From: Paenibacillus hamazuiensis
GTDB lineage: Bacteria; Bacillota; Bacilli; Paenibacillales; NBRC-103111
NCBI RefSeq assembly: GCF_023276405.1
Contig: NZ_JALRMO010000001.1
Span: forward strand, 3,844,001-3,908,000
Direction of reading: 5' to 3'
DNA: 64,000 nt
Shown: positions 1 through 9,316 of the stretch, piece after piece
Layout of the letters: each line of letters opens with the position of its first letter
How positions within the stretch are numbered: the first letter of the stretch is position 1
Made by a program: the position numbers and the translations under genes
The notes under the pieces: generated by a model
What the model was told of the DNA's origin: nothing
The model's database searches: none
Seen by the model: only the letters and a program-made list of their open reading frames with translations

Positions 1-2241
1 GTCCTCCTTGATGCCGTCCCAATGCTCCCAGATCGTCGTAGCGCCCTTGGTCACCTGGTACAGCCACGAAGGATAATCCGTCTGGAACAGCAGCTTACAC
101 GCCGTTTCATGCTTGCCGATATCGCTGAGCACAAGGTTCAAATAAGGGGTTCCGACAAAACCGGTCGTCAGGTGGAACCGGCTTCCTTCGAGCAGCTGCA
201 TCAGCTTATCTTGTGCACGCTCCCTGGCGGCTCCGTCCACCAGCCCGAACATGAGCACGAGCAGCTGCGCCGTCTGCGTGGAAACCGACAGACGTCCGGA
301 CGGCGTCACGAATTCGCGGGTGAATTCCCGAACGATATTCTCATACAGTTCGGCGTATTTCGCTTCATCCTCCTTGGCCCCGATCACCTGAGCCGCCTTC
401 ACAACGAGAGAGGTCGAATACGCGTAAAACGCCGTTGCGATCAAATCGCGGTCCGTTGCGCCGATGTAGCTGTCCGGCTTCGAATCGAGCCCGAGCCAGT
501 CGCCGAAATGAAAGCCGGTGTTCCACAAATACGGGTTATCTCCTTGGCTGCGGATATATTCCACCCAAATCTTCATGCTTTCGAACTGCTCCTCCAAAAT
601 GCGCTTGTCGCCGTAAGTCACATACAGCGTCCACGGGCAGATGACGGCGGCGTCGCCCCAGGCAGCCGAAGAATGCTTGTCATCGTCCTCTCCGAACTCC
701 AGCACATTCGGGATGACAAACGGCACTCCGCCGTCCTCGCGCTGATCCGCCTTCAAGTCCCGCAGCCATTTGGTGAAAAACGGGGCGACATTCATCAGAA
801 ACGTCGCGGTGCGGATGAACATTTGCGCGTCCCCGGTCCAGCCGAGCCGTTCGTCCCGCTGCGGGCAATCTGTCGGCACGTCGAGGAAGTTGCCCTTTTG
901 CCCCCACAAAATATTGTGCTGCAGCTGATTCACAAGCGGGTCGGAACAGGTGAAATGGCCGGTCCGTTCCATCGCCGAATGAAGCACGACCCCGGTGAAG
1001 TCCTCCAGCCGGACCGGCTCCGCGAAACCCGTGAGCCTCAGGTAGCGGAACCCTTGGAACGTAAACGTGGGCTCATACGTCTCCGGCTCGCCGGATCCGA
1101 TAATATAACGGATTTGCTGCTTCGCGCTGCGCAGGTTTTCCGTATAGAAGTTGCCGTCATTATCCAAAACCTCGGCGTGCTCCAGCATCACTTCCTGGCC
1201 CGGCTTGCCGCGAACGGTAAACCTCACCCAACCGACCATGTTCTGGCCCATATCGACAACCGTTTCTCCCGCCGGAGTTTTGATGAGCTGAGCCGGCTTC
1301 AAATGCTCCGCCTTGCGCACCGGTTCGTTTTCCTGTGCGATAATGACCGTTTTCGCATGCGGAAAAATATCGACCGGCAGCCAGCCCGCATCGTCATACG
1401 CCCCGGTGCTCCAGCCCGGCCGCTCCAGCCGCGCATCGTACGTTTCGCCGTGGTACAGTTCGGACATAAGGATCGGGCTGCCTGCAGCCTTCCAGCCGCC
1501 GTCTGAAACGACGACCTCCTCCCGCCCGTCCGCATAGGTCAGGTGCAGCTGCAGCAGCAGCGCCGGCCGGTCGCCATACAGCTCCCGCTTGTTTAGCCAT
1601 GTCAAAGCGCCGCTGTACCAGCCTTTGCCAAGCAGCGCGCCGATCGCATTGCCGCCTTCCTGCACCAGAGGAGTGACGTCGTACGTCTGGTACTGCAGCC
1701 TATGGTTATAGCTGGTCCAGCCGGGCGTAAAATAGCTTTCCCCCACCCGCTGTCCGTTCAGCTCCAGCTCATAAAGGCCGAGTGCAGTCGCATAAATGCG
1801 GGCCTTGGCGATACTTCCCCGCACTTCGAACGCCCGCCGGAGATAAGGGGATTGCTCCTCCGCTATGCCGTCCCCCTGCGGAGCGCCGATCCACTCGGCT
1901 TTCCACCCGTCCGCTCCCATCAGCCCGGTTTCCCAGTAAGCCGTATCGGACCATCCGGTGGCGGCTCCCCCGGTTCCCCACGCCTGGACTCTGTAGTAAT
2001 AACGTGTTCTCGGCTGCACGCTCAATCCGCTCGGCTCGACATGTACGGACTGGTCGGAATCGACGATGCCGGAATCCCATATGACGTTTTGACCGCCTTC
2101 ATCCGCAAGCACCTGAAGCTGGTAGGCCGTTTGCAGGACGCCCCTCTCCGCAGCTTGCAGCTGCCAGCTGATTCTCGGCGTTTTCACATCGAGACCGATC
2201 GGGTTTTCCATATATTCGCAGCGCAGTTTGTGTATGTTCAT
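1..2241 (-). CDS. Alpha-L-rhamnosidase, GH78 family (3' end beyond window)
   Basis: 747 codons are present, from an ATG at 2241 to the left edge, without a stop. The N-terminus (MNIHKLRCEYMENPIGLD, then PRISW) is the Ig-like start of GH78 rhamnosidases. The signature DCPQRDERLGWTGD lies near residues 457-470, with E464 matching the family's general acid. TTIWEHWDG near residue 737 supplies E739, the expected general base. The E464-E739 distance of 275 residues fits characterised members. No signal peptide is visible, so it probably acts in the cytoplasm on imported rhamno-oligosaccharides. It is divergent from an AraC regulator that probably controls it. Family assignment is firm; the exact substrate is not visible, and the C-terminal beta domain lies outside the window. 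Confidence 0.93.
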   Translation of the reverse strand, partial: MNIHKLRCEYMENPIGLDVKTPRISWQLQAAERGVLQTAYQLQVLADEGGQNVIWDSGIVDSDQSVHVEPSGLSVQPRTRYYYRVQAWGTGGAATGWSDTAYWETGLMGADGWKAEWIGAPQGDGIAEEQSPYLRRAFEVRGSIAKARIYATALGLYELELNGQRVGESYFTPGWTSYNHRLQYQTYDVTPLVQEGGNAIGALLGKGWYSGALTWLNKRELYGDRPALLLQLHLTYADGREEVVVSDGGWKAAGSPILMSELYHGETYDARLERPGWSTGAYDDAGWLPVDIFPHAKTVIIAQENEPVRKAEHLKPAQLIKTPAGETVVDMGQNMVGWVRFTVRGKPGQEVMLEHAEVLDNDGNFYTENLRSAKQQIRYIIGSGEPETYEPTFTFQGFRYLRLTGFAEPVRLEDFTGVVLHSAMERTGHFTCSDPLVNQLQHNILWGQKGNFLDVPTDCPQRDERLGWTGDAQMFIRTATFLMNVAPFFTKWLRDLKADQREDGGVPFVIPNVLEFGEDDDKHSSAAWGDAAVICPWTLYVTYGDKRILEEQFESMKIWVEYIRSQGDNPYLWNTGFHFGDWLGLDSKPDSYIGATDRDLIATAFYAYSTSLVVKAAQVIGAKEDEAKYAELYENIVREFTREFVTPSGRLSVSTQTAQLLVLMFGLVDGAARERAQDKLMQLLEGSRFHLTTGFVGTPYLNLVLSDIGKHETACKLLFQTDYPSWLYQVTKGATTIWEHWDGIKED

Positions 2242-2288
2242 GAGGATCCACCATCCCTTTCCCGTATACGTTTTTCTTCGTTATCAGG

Positions 2289-2298
2289 TATAATTATA
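2289..2298. promoter_or_regulatory. Divergent -10 region of rhamnosidase and AraC genes
   Basis: The 168-bp gap between the two divergent starts holds a symmetric TATAATTATA that gives a perfect TATAAT on each strand. No good -35 is seen for either direction, which fits activator-dependent transcription by the adjacent AraC protein. Promoter use is inferred from sequence only. Confidence 0.4.
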
Positions 2299-2409
2299 GA
2301 GGGAATCGCTTACATCTTATCCCGCCAAATCCGACATGTTATCCGGGCGAAAGCGCCATCGTTCGAACGCGAGATCCGGCATACGTTTTCCCGAAAAAGG
2401 AGTCCTGCC

Positions 2410-3300
2410 ATGAAGCGCCCACCGAATACGTTAACGGCCGACCGGCTTTTGCAGCCGGAATCCTATATATTTGTGAACCGCGCCGTGGAAGATTTCAATC
2501 TGCCGCTGCATTCCCACGATTTCATCGAATTTGCATACATTGCCGAAGGCAGAGGATTTCACCATATCGAGGACGAAGTGCACCCGGTTTATAAGGGGCA
2601 GCTTTTCGTTTTGCCGGTGGGGGTGTCGCACGTATTCCGGCCCGCTTCGGCCAATTCGGCGAAAAACCCGCTGGTCGTGTACAACTGCGTGTTTACTCCC
2701 AAAGCCATCGATCTCATATCCGGCATCATCGCCGATGAAGCGATCGCGGTTCATCTGAACACGCTCCAAACGGACAGCCCCGGCTGGTACTCCGTCTTCG
2801 ACACGGAAGGTACGATCGAAGGCTTGTTCATCCGGATGCACCGGGAATATACCCTTCCGCGCGCCGGATCGCTGACCTGCCTCCATTCGCTGCTGCTGCA
2901 GCTCGTCGTCGATACGTACCGGTTGAAGACCGCTTCCGCATCCCCGCTGGAACAGCACGCGGACAACCTTCATTTCATGCAGGTGCTGCAGTATGTGGAG
3001 CAGCACTTCTCCGAAGATGTCACCTTGGCGGAGCTTGCCGGAATGTGCCGCTGGAGCGAGCGCCATCTGCAGCGCCTGTTCAAGCAGCATACCGGCCAAA
3101 CGTTTCGCGGTTATTTGCAAAACGTGCGCATCCGCAAAAGCTGTGAAGCGCTGCGCACGACTCGCGAAAAAATCAGCGCGATCGCCGAAAATGCCGGCTA
3201 CAAGGACATCGATTCGTTTACGGCGGTGTTCAAGCGCATCGTCGGAAAAAGCCCCGGCGCATACAGAAGGCAGCCGCACGGAGACACTTCCAGTAAATAA
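2410..3300 (+). CDS. AraC-family transcriptional regulator (cupin sensor + HTH)
   Basis: 296 aa from the ATG at 2410, chosen because AAGGAG lies 7 bp upstream; the reading frame is open further upstream but has no better start. Residues about 20-90 (LPLHSHDFIEFAYIAEGRG, then VLPVGVSHVF) form the AraC-type cupin sugar-sensing domain. The last 100 residues hold two helix-turn-helix motifs (VTLAELAGMCRWSERHLQRLF, then ISAIAENAGYKDIDSFTAVF). It lies between the divergent GH78 gene and a downstream binding-protein gene, so a rhamnose-type inducer and control of both neighbours are likely. That role is inferred from context. Confidence 0.9.
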   Translation: MKRPPNTLTADRLLQPESYIFVNRAVEDFNLPLHSHDFIEFAYIAEGRGFHHIEDEVHPVYKGQLFVLPVGVSHVFRPASANSAKNPLVVYNCVFTPKAIDLISGIIADEAIAVHLNTLQTDSPGWYSVFDTEGTIEGLFIRMHREYTLPRAGSLTCLHSLLLQLVVDTYRLKTASASPLEQHADNLHFMQVLQYVEQHFSEDVTLAELAGMCRWSERHLQRLFKQHTGQTFRGYLQNVRIRKSCEALRTTREKISAIAENAGYKDIDSFTAVFKRIVGKSPGAYRRQPHGDTSSK

Positions 3301-3389
3301 CAACCATCTGAGCTAATGATTATATATGAAATATCAGATACCACGTATAATGAAAGCGCAACCATTTCATATGTGGAGGTCGAGTTCAG

Positions 3390-4910
3390 ATGATCGTAAA
3401 AAATTGGCGGGGAGCGGCGCGAATCACTTTTCTTGCGGCAGCGGTATCGATAACCGGCTGCAGCCAGGGAGCCCCGGGTACGACGGGGAACGTTCCAACC
3501 GCGAAGGAGACACCGGCCGGACAGCCGGTAAAAATCAGCATCATGGCTGCCCTGCACACGCCCGAGGTGCCGTCCGACGCCATCCGCAAGGTGCTGGAGC
3601 AAAAAACGAACACGCAGCTTGACATTCAATTCGTGCCCAACGGCTCGTATGAAGAGAAGTTTCGCGCAGCTTTGGCAACGGGCGCGCTGCCGCAAGTTTC
3701 ATTTGTGAACCAGGCCTCGTTCATTACGCTGCGCGACGCCGTAAAAAACCAGCAGTTTTGGGAAATCGGCCCCTACCTCAAAGATTATCCGAACCTGAGC
3801 AAGCTGAATCCGGACGTGCTTAAAAACATGTCGGTGGAAGGCAAACTCTACTCCCTCCCGCAAGAAAACCCGCTTTCCCGGCAGGGCATCATTTTTCGCA
3901 AAGATTGGGCCGACAAGCTCGGGTTATCCGCTCCGAAAACGGTCGACGACATTTATAACATGCTGAAAAAATTCAAGGAAGCCGATCCGGTCGGCGGCGG
4001 ACGCACCATCCCTTTGGCCGACCGCAACGATTTGATCTACGGTTCCTTTAAAACGCTCAGCTCCTATTTCGGCACTCCGAACAACTGGGGCATCGTGGAC
4101 GGAAAACTCGTTCCCGAATTTATGACCAAAGGGTACATGGATACGCTGAAATTCGTCAAAAAACTGCGGGACGAAGGGCTGATCAATCAAGACTTTCCCG
4201 TAACGAGCAAAACCGACCAGCAAAACCTGATGTACACCGGCAAATCGGGCATGTACATCGGGTCGATCATGGACGTGCAGACGATGCAGACGAAAACGCA
4301 GGCCAATATCAAGACGGCGGAATATGACGTGGAAAATAAAATTGCCGGCCCAAGCGGAAAGCCCGGCGTGTGGGCGATACCCGGGTACGGGTCGGTCATT
4401 TTGTTTCCGAAATCGGCGGTGAAAACGGAGAAAGACTTGAAGCAAATTCTCGCTTTCTGCGATAAAATGTTCAGTCCGGAGATTGCCAATCTGATCTATT
4501 ACGGCATCGAAGGCACCCACTACACGCTGAAGGACAATAAAGTGCTGCCGATCACCGACGCCAAGCTGCTGGAAAAAGACGTGCAGGGCTACACCGGACT
4601 GACGATGGCCCGCGTGACCAACATAACGCCGCAATATTTTACGGTACCGGTAGCGGAGAAGGCAGACAAGCTGGTCGGAGACGCCGTGAATTTCATCATC
4701 ACCGATCCGACCGCGCCGCTCGACTCGAAAACGTTCAACGAAAAAGGCGCGCAGCTTCAGGAAATCATCAAGGACGCCTCGTATAAATTTATGACAGGCA
4801 ACCTCGACGAGAACGGCTTCCAGGCCGCCGTTAAAAAATGGCAGGATCAGGGCGGCACCAAGATCATCGAGGAATACAACGCCGCTTATAAGACGGCAAA
4901 CGGCAAGTAA
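3390..4910 (+). CDS. Extracellular solute-binding lipoprotein (sugar ABC importer, family 1)
   Basis: 506 aa. The ATG at 3390 follows GGAGG at 3375-3379. A lipoprotein signal peptide ends in the lipobox SITGC (C24), so the mature protein should be lipid-anchored outside the membrane. The body has the pattern of LplA/YtcQ-type binding proteins (FRKDWADKLGLSAPKTVDDIYNMLKKF; YYGIEGTHYTL; GYGSVILFPKSA). It lies 89 bp after the AraC gene, and a TATAAT at 3346-3351 may give it a separate promoter. No permease genes adjoin it, so it may borrow permeases from elsewhere. The ligand is probably a rhamnose-containing oligosaccharide by neighbourhood only. Confidence 0.88.
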   Translation: MIVKNWRGAARITFLAAAVSITGCSQGAPGTTGNVPTAKETPAGQPVKISIMAALHTPEVPSDAIRKVLEQKTNTQLDIQFVPNGSYEEKFRAALATGALPQVSFVNQASFITLRDAVKNQQFWEIGPYLKDYPNLSKLNPDVLKNMSVEGKLYSLPQENPLSRQGIIFRKDWADKLGLSAPKTVDDIYNMLKKFKEADPVGGGRTIPLADRNDLIYGSFKTLSSYFGTPNNWGIVDGKLVPEFMTKGYMDTLKFVKKLRDEGLINQDFPVTSKTDQQNLMYTGKSGMYIGSIMDVQTMQTKTQANIKTAEYDVENKIAGPSGKPGVWAIPGYGSVILFPKSAVKTEKDLKQILAFCDKMFSPEIANLIYYGIEGTHYTLKDNKVLPITDAKLLEKDVQGYTGLTMARVTNITPQYFTVPVAEKADKLVGDAVNFIITDPTAPLDSKTFNEKGAQLQEIIKDASYKFMTGNLDENGFQAAVKKWQDQGGTKIIEEYNAAYKTANGK

Positions 4911-4936
4911 GCCGCAAATCCGAGAAGGAAAGATTA

Positions 4937-4960
4937 AGGCCATCCTTTGGGGGATGGCCT
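4937..4960. terminator. Stem-loop after solute-binding protein gene
   Basis: A perfect 9-bp stem (AGGCCATCC / GGATGGCCT) with a 6-nt loop begins 27 bp after the stop codon. No U-tract follows, so it may act as a transcript end or RNA-stability element rather than a classic intrinsic terminator. Confidence 0.5.
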
Positions 4961-5018
4961 CAGTCAGTAGACACGCACGGAGCGGATCGATGGATCGACG
5001 CTTCTTTACCGCGCGCTG

Positions 5019-5849
5019 CTAATTTGATATGAACCTTTTATTCCCGATTTTCGCCACAACTTGAAATTTTCTCATGTAAAAGTTCTGAATGTCGAGCTCT
5101 TCCAATCGATCGCCGCGAGCCGAGAATTGAGATAAATAAAGAAAGTCCGGGTAAGTGATCGTTTCCAATAAATAAGCCGATCTGCTGCTTCCCGGAATTC
5201 GAAATGTATTCAGCTTGTTTATGATCGCTTCTGAAGATACTATGCCTATACCGTGACCATAATATAAATCTTCCCCGATTTTAACGACATTTTCCCCTTG
5301 CCATTGCGGTGTTTCGGGAGAGACATCGGGATTTTTAAAATATAAAATGTCACCCGGGTAGGCGTTATTGCTGCCGTGTTCATCGATAAGGCGGAGGTTA
5401 CTGTTGTAGTGCCAATCGTAAATCAGCAATTTTGCGAAAAGCCTGTTAAATTCAATTTCTTTGATCGATTCCAAAACTCCCTTATACAGTACAATAACTA
5501 CAGCCGTTGCACACTCAAAGCCGTATAATCTGCCATTATGAAATATGTCCCTAATGCCTGCAGCCGGAGATACCCCCTCTTTAAGCGAGAACCCACCTTC
5601 CGCCGTTAATTTCCAATACGCTTCGTTGCAATGCGCATTCTTAAAAGATGCGAATCTGGCCCCGCTTTGGTTCAGCATTTTGGCCCCAGTCACAATCTCG
5701 TTTCTTAAATTCATCTCAAACCGTAAATGATTAACGGAAAAGTAGTGGTACGAGACCGGACTTTTTCGTTTTTGTTCATATATCGCTTTTGCGAGTTGTG
5801 GCCACGAGGTAGTATCAACGTCTCTTTCCACGCCGGATATAAAGATCAT
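5019..5849 (-). CDS. tgl: Protein-glutamine gamma-glutamyltransferase (spore coat transglutaminase)
   Basis: 276 aa. It forms epsilon-(gamma-glutamyl)lysine crosslinks between spore coat proteins in Bacillus and relatives. The catalytic triad can be placed: C113 in GFECATAVV, E186 in WQGENVV and H199 in YYGHGIGI, close to C116, E187 and H200 of B. subtilis Tgl. The motifs SGARFASF, RDIFHNG, LYDWHY-type ILYDWHY variant (LLIYDWHY) and GDILYFKNP also match. The length is slightly above the B. subtilis protein because of a C-terminal extension of about 30 residues. It has a GAGAGG ribosome site and its own short intergenic regions, with no functional link to the sugar genes. It is good evidence that the organism sporulates. 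Confidence 0.93.
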   Translation of the reverse strand: MIFISGVERDVDTTSWPQLAKAIYEQKRKSPVSYHYFSVNHLRFEMNLRNEIVTGAKMLNQSGARFASFKNAHCNEAYWKLTAEGGFSLKEGVSPAAGIRDIFHNGRLYGFECATAVVIVLYKGVLESIKEIEFNRLFAKLLIYDWHYNSNLRLIDEHGSNNAYPGDILYFKNPDVSPETPQWQGENVVKIGEDLYYGHGIGIVSSEAIINKLNTFRIPGSSRSAYLLETITYPDFLYLSQFSARGDRLEELDIQNFYMRKFQVVAKIGNKRFISN

Positions 5850-5923
5850 GTTGATTCGCCTCTCTGTGTGAAACTGGGTTATGTAAAATATAATATGGAA
5901 TGATTTCCAGTCCTATGTTAGGT

Positions 5924-7312
5924 TTAACCCCGTTTCTTTTCATTTGATACCGAAAAAGCGGAAGTTTTCATCCCGGGCATGCGCACGGTAAGGGCCAGCA
6001 TCAGCACGCCGAGTACGGCGCAAGTCCACGCCATGCTGTGCAGATGGCCGGTTGTGATGTTTTTGCCGAACAGCGCCGCAAGCAGGCTGGAAGAAAGAAT
6101 CGTCCCGATAAACCGGGAAGTCATAAAGAGCCCGGAGGCGATGCCGGTCTCCTCTTTCGTGACGAAATCGTACAATGCCGTCTGCATGCCCAAATTATTA
6201 AAACCGTTGGCGATCCCGAGCACGCATAGCACGAGGAAAATCGTCACCACGCTTGCCTGATCCTGAATGATCAGCAGCAGCAAGCTTCCGGCAACGACGG
6301 ACGCGGTCCCGACAAGCAAGGACGGTTTGGAGCCGCTCCGGTCGATCCACCTGCCGACCAGCGGCGTAACCAGCACGCTGAAACCGGCGATCGACAGCAT
6401 GACCAGGCCCGTCTTCTGCGGGTCCATCATCTGCACGCTCTGCAAATAAGACGGAATGCCGAACATGATCGAATAAAACGCGACATTCGTTAAAATAAAC
6501 TGAGCGTAGATCAGCGTTACGTTCATATTTTTCCGTAAAAAAGCGACGTCGATGAACGGTTTGGTTTGTCCGAGCTCGTACCGGTAAAGCCAATAAGACA
6601 AACCTGCGCTGACCGCCAGCTTCCAGAAGCTGAAGCCGTCCGCGAGCGCCAGGAAAAACAGCAGCCACATGAAAATAGCCGCCGAAAACAGCACGACTCC
6701 CCGCCAATCCATATCCGATACGCGTCCGGTCGCCTTAGCGTCGCTGGGGAACAGCTTCCACGCGAGCAGGAAGGAAGCGATAATAAACGGAAAATTGCAC
6801 AGAAAAATGAGCGGCCAATCCCCGTAGTGCAGCAGCAATCCTCCAAGCGACGGGCCGAAAGCCGCCGAGGTGCTGGAAAATATCGACAATACGCCGAGCG
6901 CCTTCGCCTGATTGGAAGTGATTTGGCTGCGGATCATCCCCATGCCGGACGGAAACAAAGCCGAGCTGCCCAAAGCCTGGATGATGCGAAACCCGATCAG
7001 CCAGCCGAAGCTCGGAGACAGCGGAGCGAGGCTCGACGACAACGTGACGAGCAGCAGCCCGAGCATAAACACCCGCTTGCGGCCGAACAGGTCGCTCCAC
7101 TTGCCCATAACCGGCTGCCCGATCGCGCTGGCCAAATAATAGGTGGAGATGAGCCACGATACGTCGGCAAACGTGAGCCGAAAATCCTCCTGCAGCCGTG
7201 CCAAAGCGACCGAAATCATCGTCGTATTGAGCGGGTTAAGCAAAGTGCCGAGAGCTACGGCGGTAATGAGCAGCATTTCTTTTCGTTTGATCCTGGTCTG
7301 GTCGAGCGCCAT
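5924..7312 (-). CDS. MFS drug:H+ antiporter (DHA2-like)
   Basis: 462 aa with many hydrophobic segments. The N-terminus NPLNTTMISVALARLQEDF and the loop motif GKWSDLFGRKRVF are typical of the EmrB/QacA-like DHA2 exporters; FGPSLGGLL follows in the fifth helix. It is transcribed divergently from a MarR gene, with a pair of inverted operator-like sites between them, so MarR-controlled export of a toxic compound is the likely role. The substrate cannot be read from the sequence. Confidence 0.87.
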   Translation of the reverse strand: MALDQTRIKRKEMLLITAVALGTLLNPLNTTMISVALARLQEDFRLTFADVSWLISTYYLASAIGQPVMGKWSDLFGRKRVFMLGLLLVTLSSSLAPLSPSFGWLIGFRIIQALGSSALFPSGMGMIRSQITSNQAKALGVLSIFSSTSAAFGPSLGGLLLHYGDWPLIFLCNFPFIIASFLLAWKLFPSDAKATGRVSDMDWRGVVLFSAAIFMWLLFFLALADGFSFWKLAVSAGLSYWLYRYELGQTKPFIDVAFLRKNMNVTLIYAQFILTNVAFYSIMFGIPSYLQSVQMMDPQKTGLVMLSIAGFSVLVTPLVGRWIDRSGSKPSLLVGTASVVAGSLLLLIIQDQASVVTIFLVLCVLGIANGFNNLGMQTALYDFVTKEETGIASGLFMTSRFIGTILSSSLLAALFGKNITTGHLHSMAWTCAVLGVLMLALTVRMPGMKTSAFSVSNEKKRG

Positions 7313-7368
7313 GATGCCACCTCTTTTTTTCTCTTATCCGAAAAAATATTCGCTATTGCCGGTCAACC

Positions 7369-7419
7369 GTTGCCAATGCAACCATTTTTAGCATATACTA
7401 AAATAGTGGCATTGGCAAC
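7369..7419. promoter_or_regulatory. Twin MarR operator candidates in a divergent promoter
   Basis: A 14-mer at 7369-7382 (GTTGCCAATGCAAC) recurs inverted at 7406-7419 with 13 of 14 identical bases. Each copy is itself partly palindromic. Between them TTTTAG/CTAAAA arms (7386-7403) are nearly concentric with the outer pair. The block fills the 126-bp gap between the MFS start (7312) and the MarR start (7439), where a MarR dimer could repress both directions. Confidence 0.6.
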
Positions 7420-7438
7420 TATATAAGGAGGGATCAAG

Positions 7439-7927
7439 TTGCCCGATTCCAAACATACGATACCGCGCTGGGTCTCCCTTATTTACCGGTACGGGCAAAT
7501 GTATATCGGCGAGCGGCTGAAGCATTACGGCATCGGCAAAGGGCAGTATATTTTTCTCAATGCGTTGTACCGCGAAGACGGCTTGAGCCAGGAAGAGCTT
7601 TCCCGGTACCTCAAAATCGATAAAGGGACGACGGCGAAGGCGCTCAAAAAATTGGAGCAGCAAGGTTACGTGACCCGCAAAGTCAGCGACCGTGACAAAA
7701 GATCGTATCAGCTTTTTTTGACCGAGAAAGCGCTCGGCATTAAAGAGGAAGTCCGGGGAGTGCTTACCGATTGGAGAAATATGTTATCCTACGGCTTTTC
7801 CGAGGAGGAGAAGCAGCTCGTTCTGTCCCTTCTGGAGCGGATGGGCGACAACGCATCGCGTTTCATCGACGGCGATATGGCTGAAACTTCCGCCGACTTA
7901 ACGAAAGAAAGCGGTGACCGCAGTTGA
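7439..7927 (+). CDS. MarR-family transcriptional regulator
   Basis: 162 aa from a TTG at 7439 with GGAGG just upstream. The winged-helix core is clear: LSQEELSRYLKIDKGTTAKALKKLEQQGYVTRKVSDRDKRSYQLFLTEK (described here in part as residues about 50-100), including the D-x-R-D-K-R wing. It is flanked by two MFS exporter genes, one divergent and one overlapping its own stop codon, which is the usual arrangement for a ligand-relieved repressor of efflux. It probably represses itself and both pumps through the twin sites upstream. Confidence 0.9.
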   Translation: MPDSKHTIPRWVSLIYRYGQMYIGERLKHYGIGKGQYIFLNALYREDGLSQEELSRYLKIDKGTTAKALKKLEQQGYVTRKVSDRDKRSYQLFLTEKALGIKEEVRGVLTDWRNMLSYGFSEEEKQLVLSLLERMGDNASRFIDGDMAETSADLTKESGDRS

Positions 7928-9252
7928 GTTTGCAAAGTGCAGGCGCCCGGTTCGTGAGCAACCATTTTCACGCGCTGACCCATAGAAACTACCGTTACTT
8001 CTGGCTCGGGCAATGCGTTTCCCTGATCGGCACCTGGATGCAAAATATCGGCCAATCGTGGCTCGTCTTGACGCTGACGGGCTCTCCTCTGCTGCTCGGT
8101 CTCGTGGGGACGATGCAGTTTTTGCCGATTACGTGTTTTTCGCTGTTCGCAGGCACCTTGATCGACAAGTTTCCGAAAAAACGGATACTTTTGATCACCC
8201 AGACCTGCTCCATGCTGCTCGCGTTCGCGCTGTCGGCGCTAGTGTTCGCCGGCACGGTGCAGTACGGATATATATTGGTCATGGCCTTCCTGCTCGGTCT
8301 CATCAATACGTTCGATATGCCGACGCGGCAGTCGTTTAACATCGAAATCGTCGGCAAGGACGATCTGATGAACGCGATCGCCCTTAACTCGATGACGTTT
8401 AATATGGCCCGCATCGTCGGCCCCTCGATCGGAGCGGCGATGATGGCCTATCTCGGCGCCGGCTGGTGTTTTCTGCTGAACGGCCTGAGCTTTATTGCCG
8501 TCATCTACGGTCTGCTGCAGATCGAACCTGTCCCCTATGTGAGAAAAAAGAAAGCGGGCGCCGGCGTTCTGCGGGAAATCCGCGACGGCATCCGCTATAT
8601 ATCGGGCGATCCGCTGCTCGCTCAAACGATTTTGCTTGTGACGGTCATCGGCACGTTCGCCTACAATTTCAGCGTGCTTATTCCCGTTTTCACCAAAACG
8701 GTGCTTCATATGGAGGAAAAAACATACGGCCTCCTCATGTCATGTCTCGGCGTCGGCTCGCTGCTCGGGGCTTTGACCATGTCGTTTCGCAGCAAGAAAG
8801 GGCCGAAGCTCGCGCTCAGCATCGCAAGCGCCTTCACCGTCTCCATCATTCTGGTGCTTAACGGGCTGAACAGCTCCCTTGTATTGTCCGGCTTCCTGTT
8901 CGCGGTGAACGGGCTGTTCAACATCCTGTTCGCCACCAACTGCAACTCGACGCTGCAGCTGCATGCGAAGGAAGAATACCGCTCGCGCGTCATGAGCATT
9001 TACGCGCTGGTGTTCGCCGGCTCCACGCCGATCGGCAACTTGTTTGCCGGGTACGCAGCCGATCGCTTCGGGGCGGGCGGCGCCTACGTCGCCTGCGGCA
9101 TCATGTGTCTCGTCCCGGTGACGCTGATCGTGCTTCTTTATCGCAGGAAGCGGCAGGCTGAGGGCAGCGCGGCCACCGCTGCAGACGATGATACGTCGGG
9201 CGGGGCGGGCGAGGGCGAGCCGTCGGTACCGCCAAACAAAGCGAACCAATAG
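7924..9252 (+). CDS. MFS transporter (DHA3/EntS-like exporter)
   Basis: 442 aa. Its TTG start overlaps the MarR stop codon (TTGA), so the two are translationally coupled. The N-terminus NYRYFWLGQCVSLIGTWMQNIGQSWLVLTLTGS and the segment FDMPTRQSFNIEIVGKDDL are the hallmarks of the MFS_3 group that includes EntS-type exporters. The C-terminal tail (about 30 residues) is hydrophilic, rich in A, D and G. With the divergent DHA2 pump it makes a two-pump module under one MarR repressor. The exported compound is unknown. Confidence 0.87.
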   Translation: MSLQSAGARFVSNHFHALTHRNYRYFWLGQCVSLIGTWMQNIGQSWLVLTLTGSPLLLGLVGTMQFLPITCFSLFAGTLIDKFPKKRILLITQTCSMLLAFALSALVFAGTVQYGYILVMAFLLGLINTFDMPTRQSFNIEIVGKDDLMNAIALNSMTFNMARIVGPSIGAAMMAYLGAGWCFLLNGLSFIAVIYGLLQIEPVPYVRKKKAGAGVLREIRDGIRYISGDPLLAQTILLVTVIGTFAYNFSVLIPVFTKTVLHMEEKTYGLLMSCLGVGSLLGALTMSFRSKKGPKLALSIASAFTVSIILVLNGLNSSLVLSGFLFAVNGLFNILFATNCNSTLQLHAKEEYRSRVMSIYALVFAGSTPIGNLFAGYAADRFGAGGAYVACGIMCLVPVTLIVLLYRRKRQAEGSAATAADDDTSGGAGEGEPSVPPNKANQ

Positions 9253-9316
9253 GTTTTCGCAAGCCCGGCGGAACCGATATTCGATTCCTTGGGTACAGCA
9301 GCACATTCGAATAAAA

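Noticed and set aside
22-1506. Long open frame on the plus strand
   Set aside because: It lies opposite the clear GH78 gene in the same stretch; its R/P/H-rich product has no domain features and no ribosome site. It is a shadow of GC-rich codon use.
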